Numbered from the stretch's first letter, positions 1 through 11,973 are shown. The stretch: 39,145 nucleotides of DNA from Coemansia sp. RSA 1804 (GCA_027578815.1 JANBTH010000078.1:1-39145), one strand, 5' to 3'. Program-made: numbers and translations. Notes: generated by a model from the sequence alone, not told the origin.

Positions 1-621
1 TTTCTTGCAGAGACATTAGAACATCCTTCTTGTATTTCTTAGAGACATGCATTGCAAATTTCACACATGATAGACCAATGCTGCTAGATAAATGAGGATT
101 ATAACACCTCATTCATTCGTTAGCCAGTATATAACAAATCACAATCCCCGAGTCAACACAACATTATTCTCACTCACACAAGTTGACCACAATACCATAA
201 AACGGTGCACAATTTCCACCCGTGTAGAGCAGAATGCAAAGGAGAGAGGCTTTGCTTCAACAAGCGGGTTTGCCAATGAAAAAAACCCCCCATGTGCAAC
301 TGTTTCATCTGCGTCACGAGGTGTCTCAACGGGGATAATGCACAGTATAAACTTTCCTAGCCAAGCAACTGGGATGAACGAGACGCAACATCTTTTATCA
401 GTTGGCTCCCCTCTTTTTCTATTTCAGCCCAGTAGAAAATAAAGAGGCATGGCGGTGGATATAACAGGTGACAGAAAGGAGGAGGGAACACACATCAAAT
501 TAGCAACATAATTATTGCCACTGGAAATCCCCCCGCCGCCGGTCAATGAGAATAGGGCACATCCAGAGACTGAGAGAAGAAAGTCATTTCCTCGTGTAAA
601 AAAAGTGTCAGTGCTGCTTGT
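1..621. other. Left-edge stretch without an assigned gene
   Basis: Both strands were scanned for the missing C-terminal part of cofactor D. No stretch resembling the conserved GGLTES block was found. At the extreme left the minus strand reads SKKYKKDVLMSLQE (about 44-3), which could be a further exon running off the window, but it is too short to assign. Otherwise it looks like UTR or intron sequence. Confidence 0.35.
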
Positions 622-3600
622 TCAAGAATTGCACACTTTTTGTCCACGTGGTTCCCTACTAGTAAATGGAAAAAGAATAGTGTTGTTGTTGTTGTTGTGA
701 ATCAGATGCCCATATAAAAACTCCACGTACCCTTCATAACACTGGTAGACATCGTCCACGATGCTCAGGCCACCCAAGTAGCGGAGATCGCTGTTTGCGT
801 TAAAGTCTGCTGGTGGCGGAATACATGTTCGCAGCTGCGCCAAGCACTTTTGCAAATGTTGTTGTGGTGGATCTACCACAGCGCCCGTTGTTGCTTTTGT
901 TGTTGTTGTTGGCGTCATAAAATCCTGTTGGAAATACAAAATGATTTCCAGCAGCTGGCCAGCCCTTTCTCGCAGCCTGTCGAGCTTTTCCGTTGCCGCC
1001 CGCAATGTCCGGCCTAGAAGTAGAATCACCATGTCCGCTGCCATCCTCGCAGCCAGGGTCCTGTCGGATCCATAGAGCACCAGCAGTGTCTCCAGACACC
1101 GCTTGCGGACCCACGAGCCCACATCCCCGCGGTTGTCCACCGAGTAGTCAAGAAGCCCCGCCACCAATGCCTCCGTTGCCGCCAGCTCGTTCTTGGGTGT
1201 TCTTGTATCACAGCCACCAACACCACCGCCAACATCTACAGCACCAAACCATGAAAAATGAAAGAAAATAGCCTTCTCCTTGCCAGTCGCTCTCAAGATC
1301 AATTTAGCACATTGAATATAGAATTCACTCCCGCCCCATTTTCTGGGTGCATCTGCTGTTTAATAAAAGCAAATATTGTTTGCTCTATTGTTTACACCTA
1401 CCTTGTGTCCAGCGCTGGCAAAACTGCCCGAGTGCTGCCGCTGCGTTTCTACGAATTTCCACGGTTGTGCCCTGCGTAATAAGATTGCACAAGAGATCAA
1501 AATCGCTCTGGTTTCTTAGGGCACCCATTGCTAGGACATAGCTCTGGCACGAGGTTCCTGATCTCTCAACCCGGGTATACCGCTCCATACTACCAGAGAA
1601 AAAAAGAGAGAGGTAAAACAACAATTCAATGCTGCAGAGATACCACCATTCTTGTTCTGCAATTAGCAAGACAAAGTAAGGTATGTCGAATACGCCTTGA
1701 ATGGCCCATGCGTATACTACCATTCATTCTTCCTCCATTATCGTCTACACGAAACAGGACATATTGCATCTGGGCAAAAATAAAGAATGCATATTTTCTT
1801 GAATGTGCCACAGAAAGTCATCATGCCATTTTGCTTGTCCCTCAAATACATAAAAAACAAACCAATAACATATAATGCTCTAGGGTCGAAGCTGTCCATG
1901 ACAGCACCATTGTTGTTGTTGTTGTTGCTATCTTAAGGATACATCCGAAAATTAGACACAGGGACATACATAGTGCACGACAACAATAGCACTTACATTG
2001 AATGTTGCTCGTCAGAAAGCCCGTATTTCCCGACAAAAGCAGTAAAATCTGGAACGATTCCCTGAACCTCCTTGCATACAGTCAGCGCCTGAACAAAGCT
2101 TTCAAAGAACTGCCTCTGCCTTACGCCTGTGCCGTCACCATCCTCGCTTCTGTCGATATCCCAGCCGGCCCTGCTGAGACAGCCAATGTAGCTTGCCATG
2201 GATGAAAGCGTCAAGGATGCGCCAAAGTCTTGGGTATACTTCTCTGGAATATTGGTTGGCACAGAAAGAATCACCTAAACGCAATAAACAAACGTTCTCC
2301 AAATAAAAAATGTTTGGATTGTTAGCTCGGTATTGCCAGAATTGCAAGAGTCATTACCAATCCGCACTAACGATCCACCTACCTCTGAAATCTTCTTATC
2401 CTTTTGTAGACGAGAGCCTAGAACCTCTGCAACCACGCCAGCAGAGGTAATTGCGCCATGGCGCACTGCCAGAAATGGCGAGGTTGTGCTCGCAACAATA
2501 CTAGGAAGCAGTTCTGATATGACATATTCCGGTGCCAGCGGTGCCAACCCGCGCAGAGATCTTGCTGCTAGCTCACGCGTCTTTAAATCCCAGTGGTATA
2601 TGGTGACGGTGCAAAGATGGCGCAACAGCGGTTTCTGGTACTCTGGAAATCTATCCAGCAAGAAAGAAAGAAAAAGGTCCTCACCACCTCACGCCCACAC
2701 AGCATTATATAATTAGCACAGCTTGGCAACCAGAACAAACAGATGCAACTCATTCCTATTTAACTTGTGGTGTTGCAGTGCAGAAATTAACAAATACTTA
2801 CTCTGCAATATTTCGGCTTGCAAACGTGAATGCTTCGCGCATACTGCCAACAGAGAAAAAGTCTGCTAGCTGGAGCACAGAGATACCATGTGGAAACAGG
2901 CTCTAAAGAAGCACAGGTGCAAACGGGGTAATAAAATAGTGCTGTGTAGCAGATAATTACATTAGTACGGGTAAAATCGCAATACCAGTTTTTGTCTGTG
3001 CTTGAAACTCTTTTTAGTTTTGTTTATCGCTTGCATAGTGCGTTTACTCCCAATACTACTTACATGGCGTCCAACATGCTCCTGGTATGCAGCACTGGCA
3101 GCGCGACGGATGTTGGGCTCGCGGTCAAATACAGCAACGGATACAAGAGCAGTTGCCATATCCGTGCTCATGTCGGCAAATACTGCTTTGCACAACGGAT
3201 TGGTGATGCGAGCAAACGACCACATTACATAACATGCGGCATCACGAACATTGGACCCAACAGAATAGTTGCCCCTTTGTATCTCATATGTCAGGCCCTA
3301 CAATTGTCAGGTAACAGAATAGAAGCAGGAAATAAGAGTGCATTGATACTCCATTTTAGGTATACGTGCACACAGTGACCATTCATTTGCAGACATGCCG
3401 TCTCTGCAATGTTGCATGTCAGCAAACAGAGGCCACAACAATAACAAGAGAAGGGGAATAAAGAAGAGATGGCATGATCTCACTCTAGGACATGACTAGT
3501 TTCAAACAAAGAAACAAGCCATGCTTTAATTGACCACCATCCACAGTTTACTTACCCGCACTATCCACGGAATTGCCTCGCGCAACATTTGAGCAGGCAG

Positions 3601-5365
3601 CAGACTTCTTCTTGAAAGCTCCGCAAGAGACATTAGTGCCCCATGCCACGAGAACTCAGAAGTCATTGAAACGTCAACTTTCCCGTCAGCATCTTCTAGC
3701 GTTTGTTCGCCGAGAATCGAAACAACCGCACTCACAATCTCCTGTGCAAGTACCCGCGGAAGCCTCTCCGCAATGCGCGCAATCCCCTTTGCGGCTGACC
3801 ATCTGACGATGGTGTCCTATATGTGCTGACATTGAACCAAAGAACACAATAGACAAGCATTCGCAAAACAGAATACAAAAATAAGATCATTTGGCAGCAC
3901 ACCCCTAGTTTGGGTATTTGTGCAAGCAAAGAATTGCTTGCCTACCCCAAAAATAGCAAACGAACAAACAGGCGGGCAAGAGCAAGAACAAAACCATATG
4001 GAATAATTGACAATTGAAGCAAGACAAAAGAACACCGCAATTTGGATTGTTGAAACTTGCCTTGTCATGAAGCTTTTGTAGAAGAATACCAACAAACTCT
4101 TCCACATTTTCGGACAGCTCTACCTCCTCTTCTTCTCCTTGATCCACAGATTCGGCTAAAGCATTATCGTCAAGATGGCTTCTATCGGAAATATCGCTTG
4201 TCGCAGTACCGTCTGTAGTATGCCCAAGATTATCGCGCAAAGAAGTTCTGTTGTATGCAGATGTGGGTGGTTTTGGCGGAAGAAAGAGCAATGCCATCCG
4301 CTGTGCAGCCTTACATATCAGCTTACGCGTAACAGAGTGCTGTTCAAATGCGCCAGACTGGAAGATAGCCAGAAGCCGCTCCAATCGACCGTTCAATGCA
4401 ACTGGCGAATCCATCTCTGAGAACAAATGACAGAGAACACGGAGCGCACCGTTTATCCGAAGCACGGAGCTGATTCCAAGGGCCTTTGTATCCTTACCAC
4501 CACCACCGCCATTATCACCATTGCTACTCTCTGTTGTTGTCAGGCCCGACGATTCACTGATTTCCTGAATAGCCCAGGAAATAAACTCTGGCTGTTCCTT
4601 TTCCAATGTATCACGGCGTGAAAGCAGGCGGGCAAGCATGACTGCGGAACCTTCCATCTCGCAGCCGGACTTGTTTAGATGCAGCTTCCCAAGCTCGATC
4701 CATCTAGCAATTAGCGTAGACGCAGATGCATTGATCCGGCCAGAACTGTTAATAGTAGACAAGTTCAGTGGCGGAAGGCTCGACAGACCGCTATCGATCG
4801 AATCCATGTCAAACGGAACCATTGCTAGAAGCGAGAGCCAAATCAGCAGAATGTATTTTGTTGTCCAGCTGGGCTCGCCAGCATCAACGGATGAATGCAG
4901 CCAGAGCATTGCAAACACCGGCTCGACATCAGCAACGCTATGGGGAAAGAAGCGCAGCACTACCTTATATCCGCGGACCTTGCAGATAGTGTAGGCCAGA
5001 TCAAACAGACAGGCCATCCTGGACATGCTGATTTTCGAAGAACCCGATGCTGTTGTTTCTGTTATAGAGCTGTCGTAAAGCGCATACACATATTCCTGAA
5101 CAGTGTTCATCAGCTTGTCAACAATGCGCTCTAGGTGCGGATCAAGGCAGTTTGGTTGCTCCTGATAGACGTCAAGTATACTGGCTGCCTTGCGTACCAG
5201 CTGTGCCTCCTCTTCAGAAGATCCATCCTTTGACCACGTCCCCTTGTCTCCAGCCATAGTCGTGATCATGTCAAGATGGCCAAAGAACTCTTCGTGCTCA
5301 CGGAAAAACGTTGGCACGCTGCCAACGTCGTCTGCTTCGAATTCGTCCTGGTCGTGGCTGTTCAT
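622..5365 (-). CDS. TBCD: Tubulin-folding cofactor D (beta-tubulin chaperone), 8 exons, 3' end uncertain
   Basis: Cofactor D (Alp1/Cin1 family) captures beta-tubulin and, with cofactors C and E, assembles and recycles tubulin dimers in the cytoplasm; it is built of HEAT-like helices. Inferred exons: 5365-4061, 3816-3556, 3297-3064, 2902-2802, 2650-2383, 2274-1997, 1589-1402, 1235-622. Family landmarks occur in order: KVRGYKVVLRFFPHSVADVE near residue 155 (exon 1), TIVRWSAAKGIAR across exon 2's start, SVGSNVRDAACYVMW and RRAASAAYQEHVGRH (exon 3), YHWDLKTRELAARSL (exon 5), DNRGDVGSWVRK (exon 8). All joins keep frame. The start is the first Met followed by the acidic N-terminus typical of the family. 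Reading to the stop at 622 gives about 1082 aa; animal proteins are near 1190, so the last part (HNNNNN onward) may be intron read-through and real 3' exons may lie further left, even off the window. Intron 1 has a GC donor. Identity is near certain; the C-terminus is not. Confidence 0.9.
3817..4060 (-). other. GC-AG intron 1 of cofactor D
   Basis: On the minus strand exon 1 ends LHDK (codon AAG at 4063-4061) and is followed by GCAAGT. The next exon opens after AG with GACACCATCGTC (DTIVRW). This gives the conserved family stretch KDTIVRWSAAKG in frame. No GT donor nearby gives this frame without reading through extra residues. Confidence 0.8.
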
Positions 5366-5573
5366 TATAACACGAATGAGAGAAAGAGGACTGCAAATTA
5401 CTATTGGAAATACAAAAAAACCAGTACTCGATAGAAACAAGGAAGCAAGCTAAAGGAAAAAGGTGGCGACTCGTTATTTCAAGGAAAGAAAACCTAATCC
5501 AAGGCTAACGACAAAAAAAGTGTTCAAATATAACACAACGATTTTTGGGTTATCCTTGGAAAAAAAGCGATCT

Positions 5574-7328
5574 CTACTGAAGAGACTTTACAATGCCCTT
5601 CAGCACGGCGACAAGACCAACAGCACCAGCATCAGCCGAGCGCTCCTTCTGCTGCACATAGACGGCACGTCCGCGCTTGGGCTGCATGTCGGCAGTGGCA
5701 TCAGCGCCCTTGCTGGCAGCATCCAAAGCAGCACTCAGATCGCCGGTCTCGGCCAAGAGCTGTGCAAATGGATGGAGTGCGTCAATAAGAGTGCGGTGGC
5801 CTGGGCGAGCCGTTGTGTACTGGTATAGCGTGTCCAGCGCCCCGAGCATGGCCTTGCCCCAAAGCTTGGGCGTCAGCGAGCCGTTGTCGTTGGCGTTGAG
5901 ATGGCTCAGCTGCTGAGCAAGACCATCGAGGAACAGGCAGTAGATGATGCCCGATGTTCCGCCCATCGCATCCTCAACAATGGAGGAGATGCTAGCCAGA
6001 GCTGCAGGCGGGTCGTTCAGCGGCAGCTGAGTGTTCTGGGCTGCTTCGCGGATGGCTGTGGCTCCTGAGAGCAGAACCTGGCCGCAGTCGCCATCGCCCA
6101 TGAGCTGGTCAAGATGCGTGACCTGAGACTCGACATCAACCACATTGTCATATGCCTCGGAGATAGCCTTCTCCCAAGCAGGGTCACCTTCAGGCTTGAT
6201 CTGGACCACCGGCCCCTTAGCACACTCATCAGTGCTGCCGGCATCTGCAACGACGGACTTGTTTATCCATCCCGGACAGTATGCTGGCTGGTCAATAAGC
6301 GCCAGAAGACTGTTGCGCTCGGACCCGTCCTCAGGCAGCACCAGCAGCGAGATGCTTACGCCCGGCATGGCCAGACCGGTCATGTAGGTGCCAGTGAAGG
6401 TGCGATCCAGAGCAAATCCGCGTGCTTGAACGGCTTCCGCAGCAAGCTTGGTTACCAGACCCATCTCCAGGTTGGATGTAGCGCCCAGGTTGTTAACCAT
6501 AAGAAGCACACGCCCGGTGCCACTGCAAACGCTCTTGAATTGAGCGCTGTTGACAATGTGATCAACGAGCGAGGGGATAAGCACGTTTGCTGGCTGGAGC
6601 TCCTTTGTCTCGAAGCCAGGCTCATTGTGGATGCCCATGCCAATTTCAACCTCGTTATCTTGAAGAGAGCGTGGTAGTCCCGTTCCCGGCACCGATGCGG
6701 CGTTCAGGGCGCACCCGATGGTGAATGTGTGCGAAATGACGTACTCTGCGTTGGCCTTGACCTGCTCAAGGCTGCCGCCCCCGGCAGCACAGGCACCAGC
6801 CGCCTTGTAGACAAGCACGGTTCCAGCTAATCCGCGCCGCCCAACGCCGCCCTCATCGTCATCGTTAGGGTTGACAACGCCGACATCGTCATCCACGACG
6901 ACCGTCGCCACTTTGGGAAGCGGCTTGCCGTGGTTGACACGCTCCGACTTGAAGCGCTCAACTGCGCGCCCAAAGTTCAGCACATCGCCCGTGTAGTTCT
7001 TGATAACCACCAGCGTGCCGTGCTCTTCCGAGTAGACACGCCGCAGACACGACAGAACCTGCGAGGATGTTGGCGATGCGAAGACGTGGCCTGATACTGC
7101 TGATGTCAGCATTCCGTGTCCGACAAACCCAGCATGCGCCGGCTCGTGTCCGCTGCCGCCACCGCAGAAGAGCGTTGCTTGTTTCTTGCGCAGGTCTGCG
7201 AGATCCTTGACAAAGATCACCTTCTGCTGCTCGTCGAAGGAGAGGTGGGGGTTTGCCAGCGTCAGCCCATGAAGGCTGTCCCTGACCAGGGTCTTTGGAT
7301 CGGTGACAAAGTGTTTTCCGCCGGTCAT
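5574..7328 (-). CDS. DAK1: Dihydroxyacetone kinase (ATP-dependent, DhaK-DhaL fusion)
   Basis: The enzyme phosphorylates dihydroxyacetone to dihydroxyacetone phosphate with ATP in the cytosol, linking glycerol/methanol-type metabolism to glycolysis and removing toxic dihydroxyacetone. The 584-residue product matches the usual length of yeast Dak proteins and has no intron. The DhaK substrate domain (about 1-340) shows LFCGGGSGHEPAHAGFVG, VIKNYTGDVLNFGRA and GMGIHNEPG; His234 in the last motif should form the hemiaminal with substrate. The DhaL nucleotide domain (about 385-580) shows MGDGDCGQ from residue 410 and GGTSGIIY. The start is MTGGKHF; an upstream in-frame Met at 7547 would add a Phe-rich extension lacking family similarity and would overlap the probable TATA box. 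Codon use is GC-rich compared with the flanking spacers, as in a well expressed gene. Confidence 0.96.
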   Translation of the reverse strand: MTGGKHFVTDPKTLVRDSLHGLTLANPHLSFDEQQKVIFVKDLADLRKKQATLFCGGGSGHEPAHAGFVGHGMLTSAVSGHVFASPTSSQVLSCLRRVYSEEHGTLVVIKNYTGDVLNFGRAVERFKSERVNHGKPLPKVATVVVDDDVGVVNPNDDDEGGVGRRGLAGTVLVYKAAGACAAGGGSLEQVKANAEYVISHTFTIGCALNAASVPGTGLPRSLQDNEVEIGMGIHNEPGFETKELQPANVLIPSLVDHIVNSAQFKSVCSGTGRVLLMVNNLGATSNLEMGLVTKLAAEAVQARGFALDRTFTGTYMTGLAMPGVSISLLVLPEDGSERNSLLALIDQPAYCPGWINKSVVADAGSTDECAKGPVVQIKPEGDPAWEKAISEAYDNVVDVESQVTHLDQLMGDGDCGQVLLSGATAIREAAQNTQLPLNDPPAALASISSIVEDAMGGTSGIIYCLFLDGLAQQLSHLNANDNGSLTPKLWGKAMLGALDTLYQYTTARPGHRTLIDALHPFAQLLAETGDLSAALDAASKGADATADMQPKRGRAVYVQQKERSADAGAVGLVAVLKGIVKSLQ

Positions 7329-7536
7329 CGTTGAAAGATTACAATAACAGTAGTAAGTTGAAGTTTTTAGAATGAATATTGGCTGAAGAGGAAGAAAAAA
7401 TCTTTGGTGAAAGAAAATAAACCCTATGAATATAGTGTTGTAAAAAGTAGAAAAGCGCGGATGTGGAGGGGGGGTAAAAATGGTGGTGTGTTTGTCTCTT
7501 TTTTTGTGGGATTTGACTATAGGATGATGCCGTTTG

Positions 7537-7544
7537 CTTTTATA
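7537..7544 (-). promoter_or_regulatory. Probable TATA box of dihydroxyacetone kinase
   Basis: The minus strand reads TATAAAAG about 210 nt upstream of the kinase ATG, followed by a long pyrimidine-rich leader. This position and sequence fit a fungal TATA element. Assignment is by consensus only. Confidence 0.4.
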
Positions 7545-7910
7545 CATCGCTCGGCAAGGTCTTTTTCTCTGGAGTGTGCGTTGTAAATTGTCATCACTTT
7601 TCTATGCTGCAAATGTTGCTTTTTTTTGAAAAACGCGGAGAGGATTTTTTCTATATTTTTAGAACTAATATAGCAGGCATACAAGACAATACGCCGGAAC
7701 AGCGTAAGCAATCTTGCTACTGGGCTCGGCCTATTTCCACCATTTCCACCCTATTCCTGTTTGTTCTGTTCTAAACGAAACGTCCTTTCTCCACCAAATT
7801 ACTTTGTATTCTATTCGCCAAATTTTAATGAAGAGGCATTGCAATCGCTTTTGCCATGCTCACGCTTCTCACGCGGCCCATATCGATGGCAATCATATTT
7901 CCTTTGCAAT

Positions 7911-8111
7911 ATGGAGGATTTTCTCGATCCTACACAAACTTACCTTTCTCAGGCTTTATTTCCGCATTCAATTCCTCTGCCTTCCACCAGCTTGATCAAT
8001 GAAATGGCCATTGCACATGCGGGTGGTCACTCGTACAGGCCGGCACACGACGTGCATTGGCCGGAAGAAGAAAGCAACAGCTGCAATATTTGGACAGAAC
8101 GATTCCTATAG
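7911..8111 (+). CDS. Possible small hypothetical protein, 66 aa, frame continues past its stop
   Basis: An ATG at 7911 opens a 66-residue frame beginning MEDFLDPTQTYLSQALFP and ending in TAG at 8109-8111. Its composition looks protein-like (charged, Pro and Ser, few simple runs). The same frame stays open after the stop to about 8315 with another protein-like stretch (SILPIQPGSFWTSESAEDN). It could be a short gene, a two-exon gene whose intron removes the TAG, a pseudogene, or leader sequence of haspin. No family recognised. Confidence 0.2.
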   Translation: MEDFLDPTQTYLSQALFPHSIPLPSTSLINEMAIAHAGGHSYRPAHDVHWPEEESNSCNIWTERFL

Positions 8112-8561
8112 CTGTTGTCAATTCTGCCGATCCAACCTGGCTCCTTTTGGACCTCTGAATCAGCAGAAGATAATCAAGCAAAGTATAAAGAATGCTTTGT
8201 TATCATAAGTCTTCCAAAAAAGGAAATCTGTTTGTTCGGCTCAGTGCGGCTCGAGTCATTTCAGGTCATCGACTTTTGTTTACTTTTTTTTCTGATGTTT
8301 ACTTTTTTCTTTTGAAAATCAGCAGTGACAAGCCTTTATTTTTTAATTGGCAAAGCATGTGTCGATAAAGCGTATCAAGCGTCTTTAGTAACCGAGCTTG
8401 TTTTCTCTATTTCTCAGCTCTTTTTTATTTTTGTACTATTGTTTCTGCTGTTATATTTGTGATTGAGGGTCGGTTTCAATCCATGTTCTCTTCTTTATTT
8501 TTCCATCTCTTTAAAGCTCAAGTCTAACTAGATTTCACAGGACCCTTTAAATCACACGCAA

Positions 8562-11500
8562 ATGGACTTTAGCAAGTCGCGCACGCGGCTTGGAAACAGC
8601 TCGCATATGGTCAACACGTACGGCCGCTTCAGACAACGCATGGTCAATCGAGATGTTATGGGCTCCGAAGACTTTGCCCGTATCACCGGGATAAAGCCCA
8701 TTCTCTCAGAAATGATGGATTCCAGCTCAGATAGTGATTTTGAGTCCTCCAAGGCGCCCACCGAGCTGAATATGATGCCGGTGAAGAGCAGGGCCTCTCC
8801 AAAGCCCACAAAGGTGTCTTTGAGCAACACCACTACCACCATGGCTGCTAATAATAATAAAGATGACACACGGAGCCGCGCAAGTAGCACTGCTCGGAAA
8901 GCTCCGCGCGCTGGGAAATCGCGCCTGAAAAAGCCGACTGTGAGAGATAAAAAGACAGCCACAAAGACAAAGCCGGCTACATCCAGCAAGCCCAGCATAG
9001 CAAAGAAATCGTCCACTGAGTCTAAACCCAAGGCAGAACTCAACACACCTCCAAATACAGATAATCTTCTTGGTCCACATGTTGAGATGGAAGTGTCGTC
9101 TCTTCCAGTACCTGCTTCGGTAGCTAAAGGTAAGTTCTGTATAATGTCTGTTTATCTAATTTGCCCATCCGATGTTATCCTTCCACACAGAGCTAAAAGC
9201 ATTTTATACGCTGCTAATCAAGTACCTTTTGCTTTAAACCATATCTAATTCTGTTGTAGCCGATTTACCTACAAACGACACTGGCAATACGTCAGTAACG
9301 GACAACCAGCCACCAACTAAAATTACGCCAGAAGTATCCGTTCCTGAAACACCCAGCAATGCCAGTTATATGCTTGTTTCCAGTTCTAAAGAAAACGCAA
9401 ACCCTTTCGTTGAGCCGAGTTCGGGCTTTAAAACCAAATCTCTAGACTCTGATATTGAGATTTCAGACAGATCTCAGCGTAATATTGCTCTGGGATCAAA
9501 GGAATCGCGAATGCCAGAAAGCCCATTGTCGAGTGGTAAGGTGACGCGCCGGAAGACAAACCCTCGAGGACGCAAATCAAACAGACCTGCGCAATTGCCC
9601 AGCATTAGATTACAGGAAAAGGAGCAAGAAGAGGATATAAACAATAAACCATCTCGGGATCTGTCTCGGCGCGTTTCGCAGATATCAATAGCCGAACACG
9701 AGGATGTGCAGATGGAGGAGGATGCTCATCCAGACACTGACGATGTCTTTATCTCTGGGAGCAGAACCACTGTCTGTCTCAATTCCGACGAGCGTGATGT
9801 GGATATCGATAACAAAGAAGACAGTGAAGACGAATATGCAGGCGAACGTGGACAACACAGACAGCTTCTAGCTACACGGACGATGCGCTTTAAGGCTCCA
9901 AAGGACGCACGGCCTCAGACTGTTGATCTGGACGACAATGACGTTGAAATGCAAGCTGATTCCACGGAAGATGCTGGAAGCGGTGGCCAGAAGGACGATT
10001 GCATGGTTGTTGATTCACAGACATTGGACGACAATAAACGCTTATCCATTTGTTCAGGTCATAATACATTCTTTCAGCAAGAAACACAGGAGGTATCTAC
10101 ACTAGACATCCAGACAGACAGCGTGGATGCAGACACACCTAATGGTTTGGCAACACCAGCCAAGATTGCCCAGCCACCAGCAACGCCATTTAGAGCGAAC
10201 CACAGAGTCTCTGAGGAACTTGCATCTGCTGCATTGCACAGCCCTTCCAGAGTTATCACGCCGCATCGCGTAGTATATTCGCCTCCCAGACCAATGACTG
10301 TGGTTCGGCCGCGTTTCGATTCTATTCCGACAGTTACCGATGACCCAAAGCCCTTGGATATCACATTCGCATCCAAGCGTCAGGATGATCTAGACTTGGG
10401 AGCCCAGAGAGCAGCTGCCGAACAGGAGAGCGGGCCAATCCAACCTGCAATCAGTTTAAACGAGGATGAGAAGCAGCGGAAAAGTTTGGTCTCGTTGTCA
10501 CAGCATCGTCTCAGCACAGAAAGCAGCATGGATAGTCGTAGAAACACGACAACTGAGATTTCCAATGAGCCGGATATCGAGGAGACAACTGTGCCATTTT
10601 TGCCTGCGCGTCGCTATGTCCAAAAGACACATATCCTTGCCGCATGCGGACAGACGGCGCCCATTGACTGGACTGCAGGCGGCCTTCAAGCGTGCGGGGT
10701 CCTTCTTCCCAATCTTGACGTATCCAAGCATACCGAAGCGCAAATAAGTGAGATTGAAAGCAAAAGCGGTCTGTGCAAGATTGGCGAGGCAACCTATTCG
10801 GAGGTCTTCTCCGCTCAATGGAAATACGTTCCCAAGACCCGGTATGACAAGTTCAACAGCAAAAAGGGCAACGTGAAGGGCGAGCGGATAATGCAGGTTG
10901 CGCTGAAGATCATTCCGTTTGGGAATAGCAGTGTAAAGTCAGGAACGGGCGAGCCTCAAACCACACTGCGCGATCTGTACCAAGAGATCGGTGCCACACT
11001 TGCACTGAGCAGACTATCTGAACGGGAACGAGCAAAGCTACAGGAGGCGCGCATGCAGGTGAAAATGCCGCTGAAGCCAAAGGAGCGCGAACTGGGCGCA
11101 AACTTTGTCAAGGCGTTCCGCGTTTGCATCTGCAAGGGGTCGTTACCCGCACCGCTCCTACGCGCATGGGATCGCTGGAAGGTCGAATATCCCGATTTGT
11201 GCGAAAATGTGCGTCCTGACTACTATCCAGAGAACCAGCTGTTTGCGGTGTTTGTATTGGAGATGGGCGGAGAGACGTTGGAAAATGCCACAGTGTCAAC
11301 GTGGAAGGAAGCGCGCAGCATTATCCGCCAACTTGCGTTGTCCATGGCGCTTGCCGAGCGGAACAATTCATTTGAGCACCGCGATTTGCACTGGGGAAAC
11401 ATAATGGTTACACGCTACAACAGCAACCTGACCTTCTTGTACCAGCTTCCACCTCTAGGCAACCGTGCCAAGAGCACGCTTATCTCGATTCCAAGCTACA

Positions 11501-11973
11501 AGGTGCGGTGCACGATCATTGACTATACGCTCTCGCGTCTGCATATCGACAACGATGCCAGCGACACTGCCACGACGACAAAGCCTGCAAAGTACGACCC
11601 AGCAGACAACGTGTTTTATGTGTCGCTCAAGGATGAGGCGCTGTTCCAGGGAAAGGGCGATATCCAGTTTGACGTGTATCGGCAGATGCGCGAATGCTCC
11701 AAGGGTGACTGGCCCGGGTTCCATCCGCACACCAACGTACTCTGGCTGACATACGCGCTGCACAAGATTCTGATAACCAAATCTCCCAGCATAAAAACCG
11801 AGCTCTTGGCCTTTGCGGAAAGCAAAATCGGTCCAGCATTTGACTCGATGGCCCCAGAGATCAGGAATGCTGCTGGCCATGAGCTGTTAAGGCGATGGGT
11901 CCACGAATTCGAGCAGTGTGAAACTAGCTCCCAAGTGCTAAAGTGTTCTCTTTTGGATCTGTACAAGAACTAG
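8562..11973 (+). CDS. HASPIN: Haspin-type serine/threonine kinase (histone H3 Thr3 kinase)
   Basis: Haspin phosphorylates histone H3 on Thr3 in mitosis, creating the centromeric docking site for the chromosomal passenger complex. Two exons, 8562-9129 and 9260-11973, join in frame across a 130-nt GT-AG intron (codon GCC split after its first base), giving 1093 aa. Residues 1 to about 640 are low-complexity, charged and probably disordered, with many SP/TP sites. The atypical kinase domain occupies about 670-1080: VALKIIPF with the ATP-site Lys739, FEHRDLHWGN with catalytic Asp898, DYTLSR at 944 in place of DFG, and the haspin-specific GKGDIQFDVYR near 987. The DYT substitution and absence of an APE motif are normal for haspin, so the kinase is predicted active. 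The upstream Met at 8562 is used because exon 1 is open and joins in frame. Confidence 0.93.

Larger units (their letters stand above)
7329..8561. other. Divergent spacer between DAK1 and haspin
   Basis: This 1.2 kb region must contain promoters for both flanking genes, which point away from each other. The part next to DAK1 is purine/pyrimidine skewed. The part before haspin (about 8210-8540) is T-rich. The only protein-like stretch is the interrupted frame at 7911-8315, listed separately. Confidence 0.6.

Noticed and set aside
92..442. 116-codon plus-strand frame at the left edge
   Set aside because: No domain, irregular composition, and it lies in probable intron or UTR of cofactor D.
8467..8485. 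GGTCGGTTTCAATCC, resembling a tRNA T-arm
   Set aside because: The complementary stem and the acceptor, D and anticodon arms could not be found around it.
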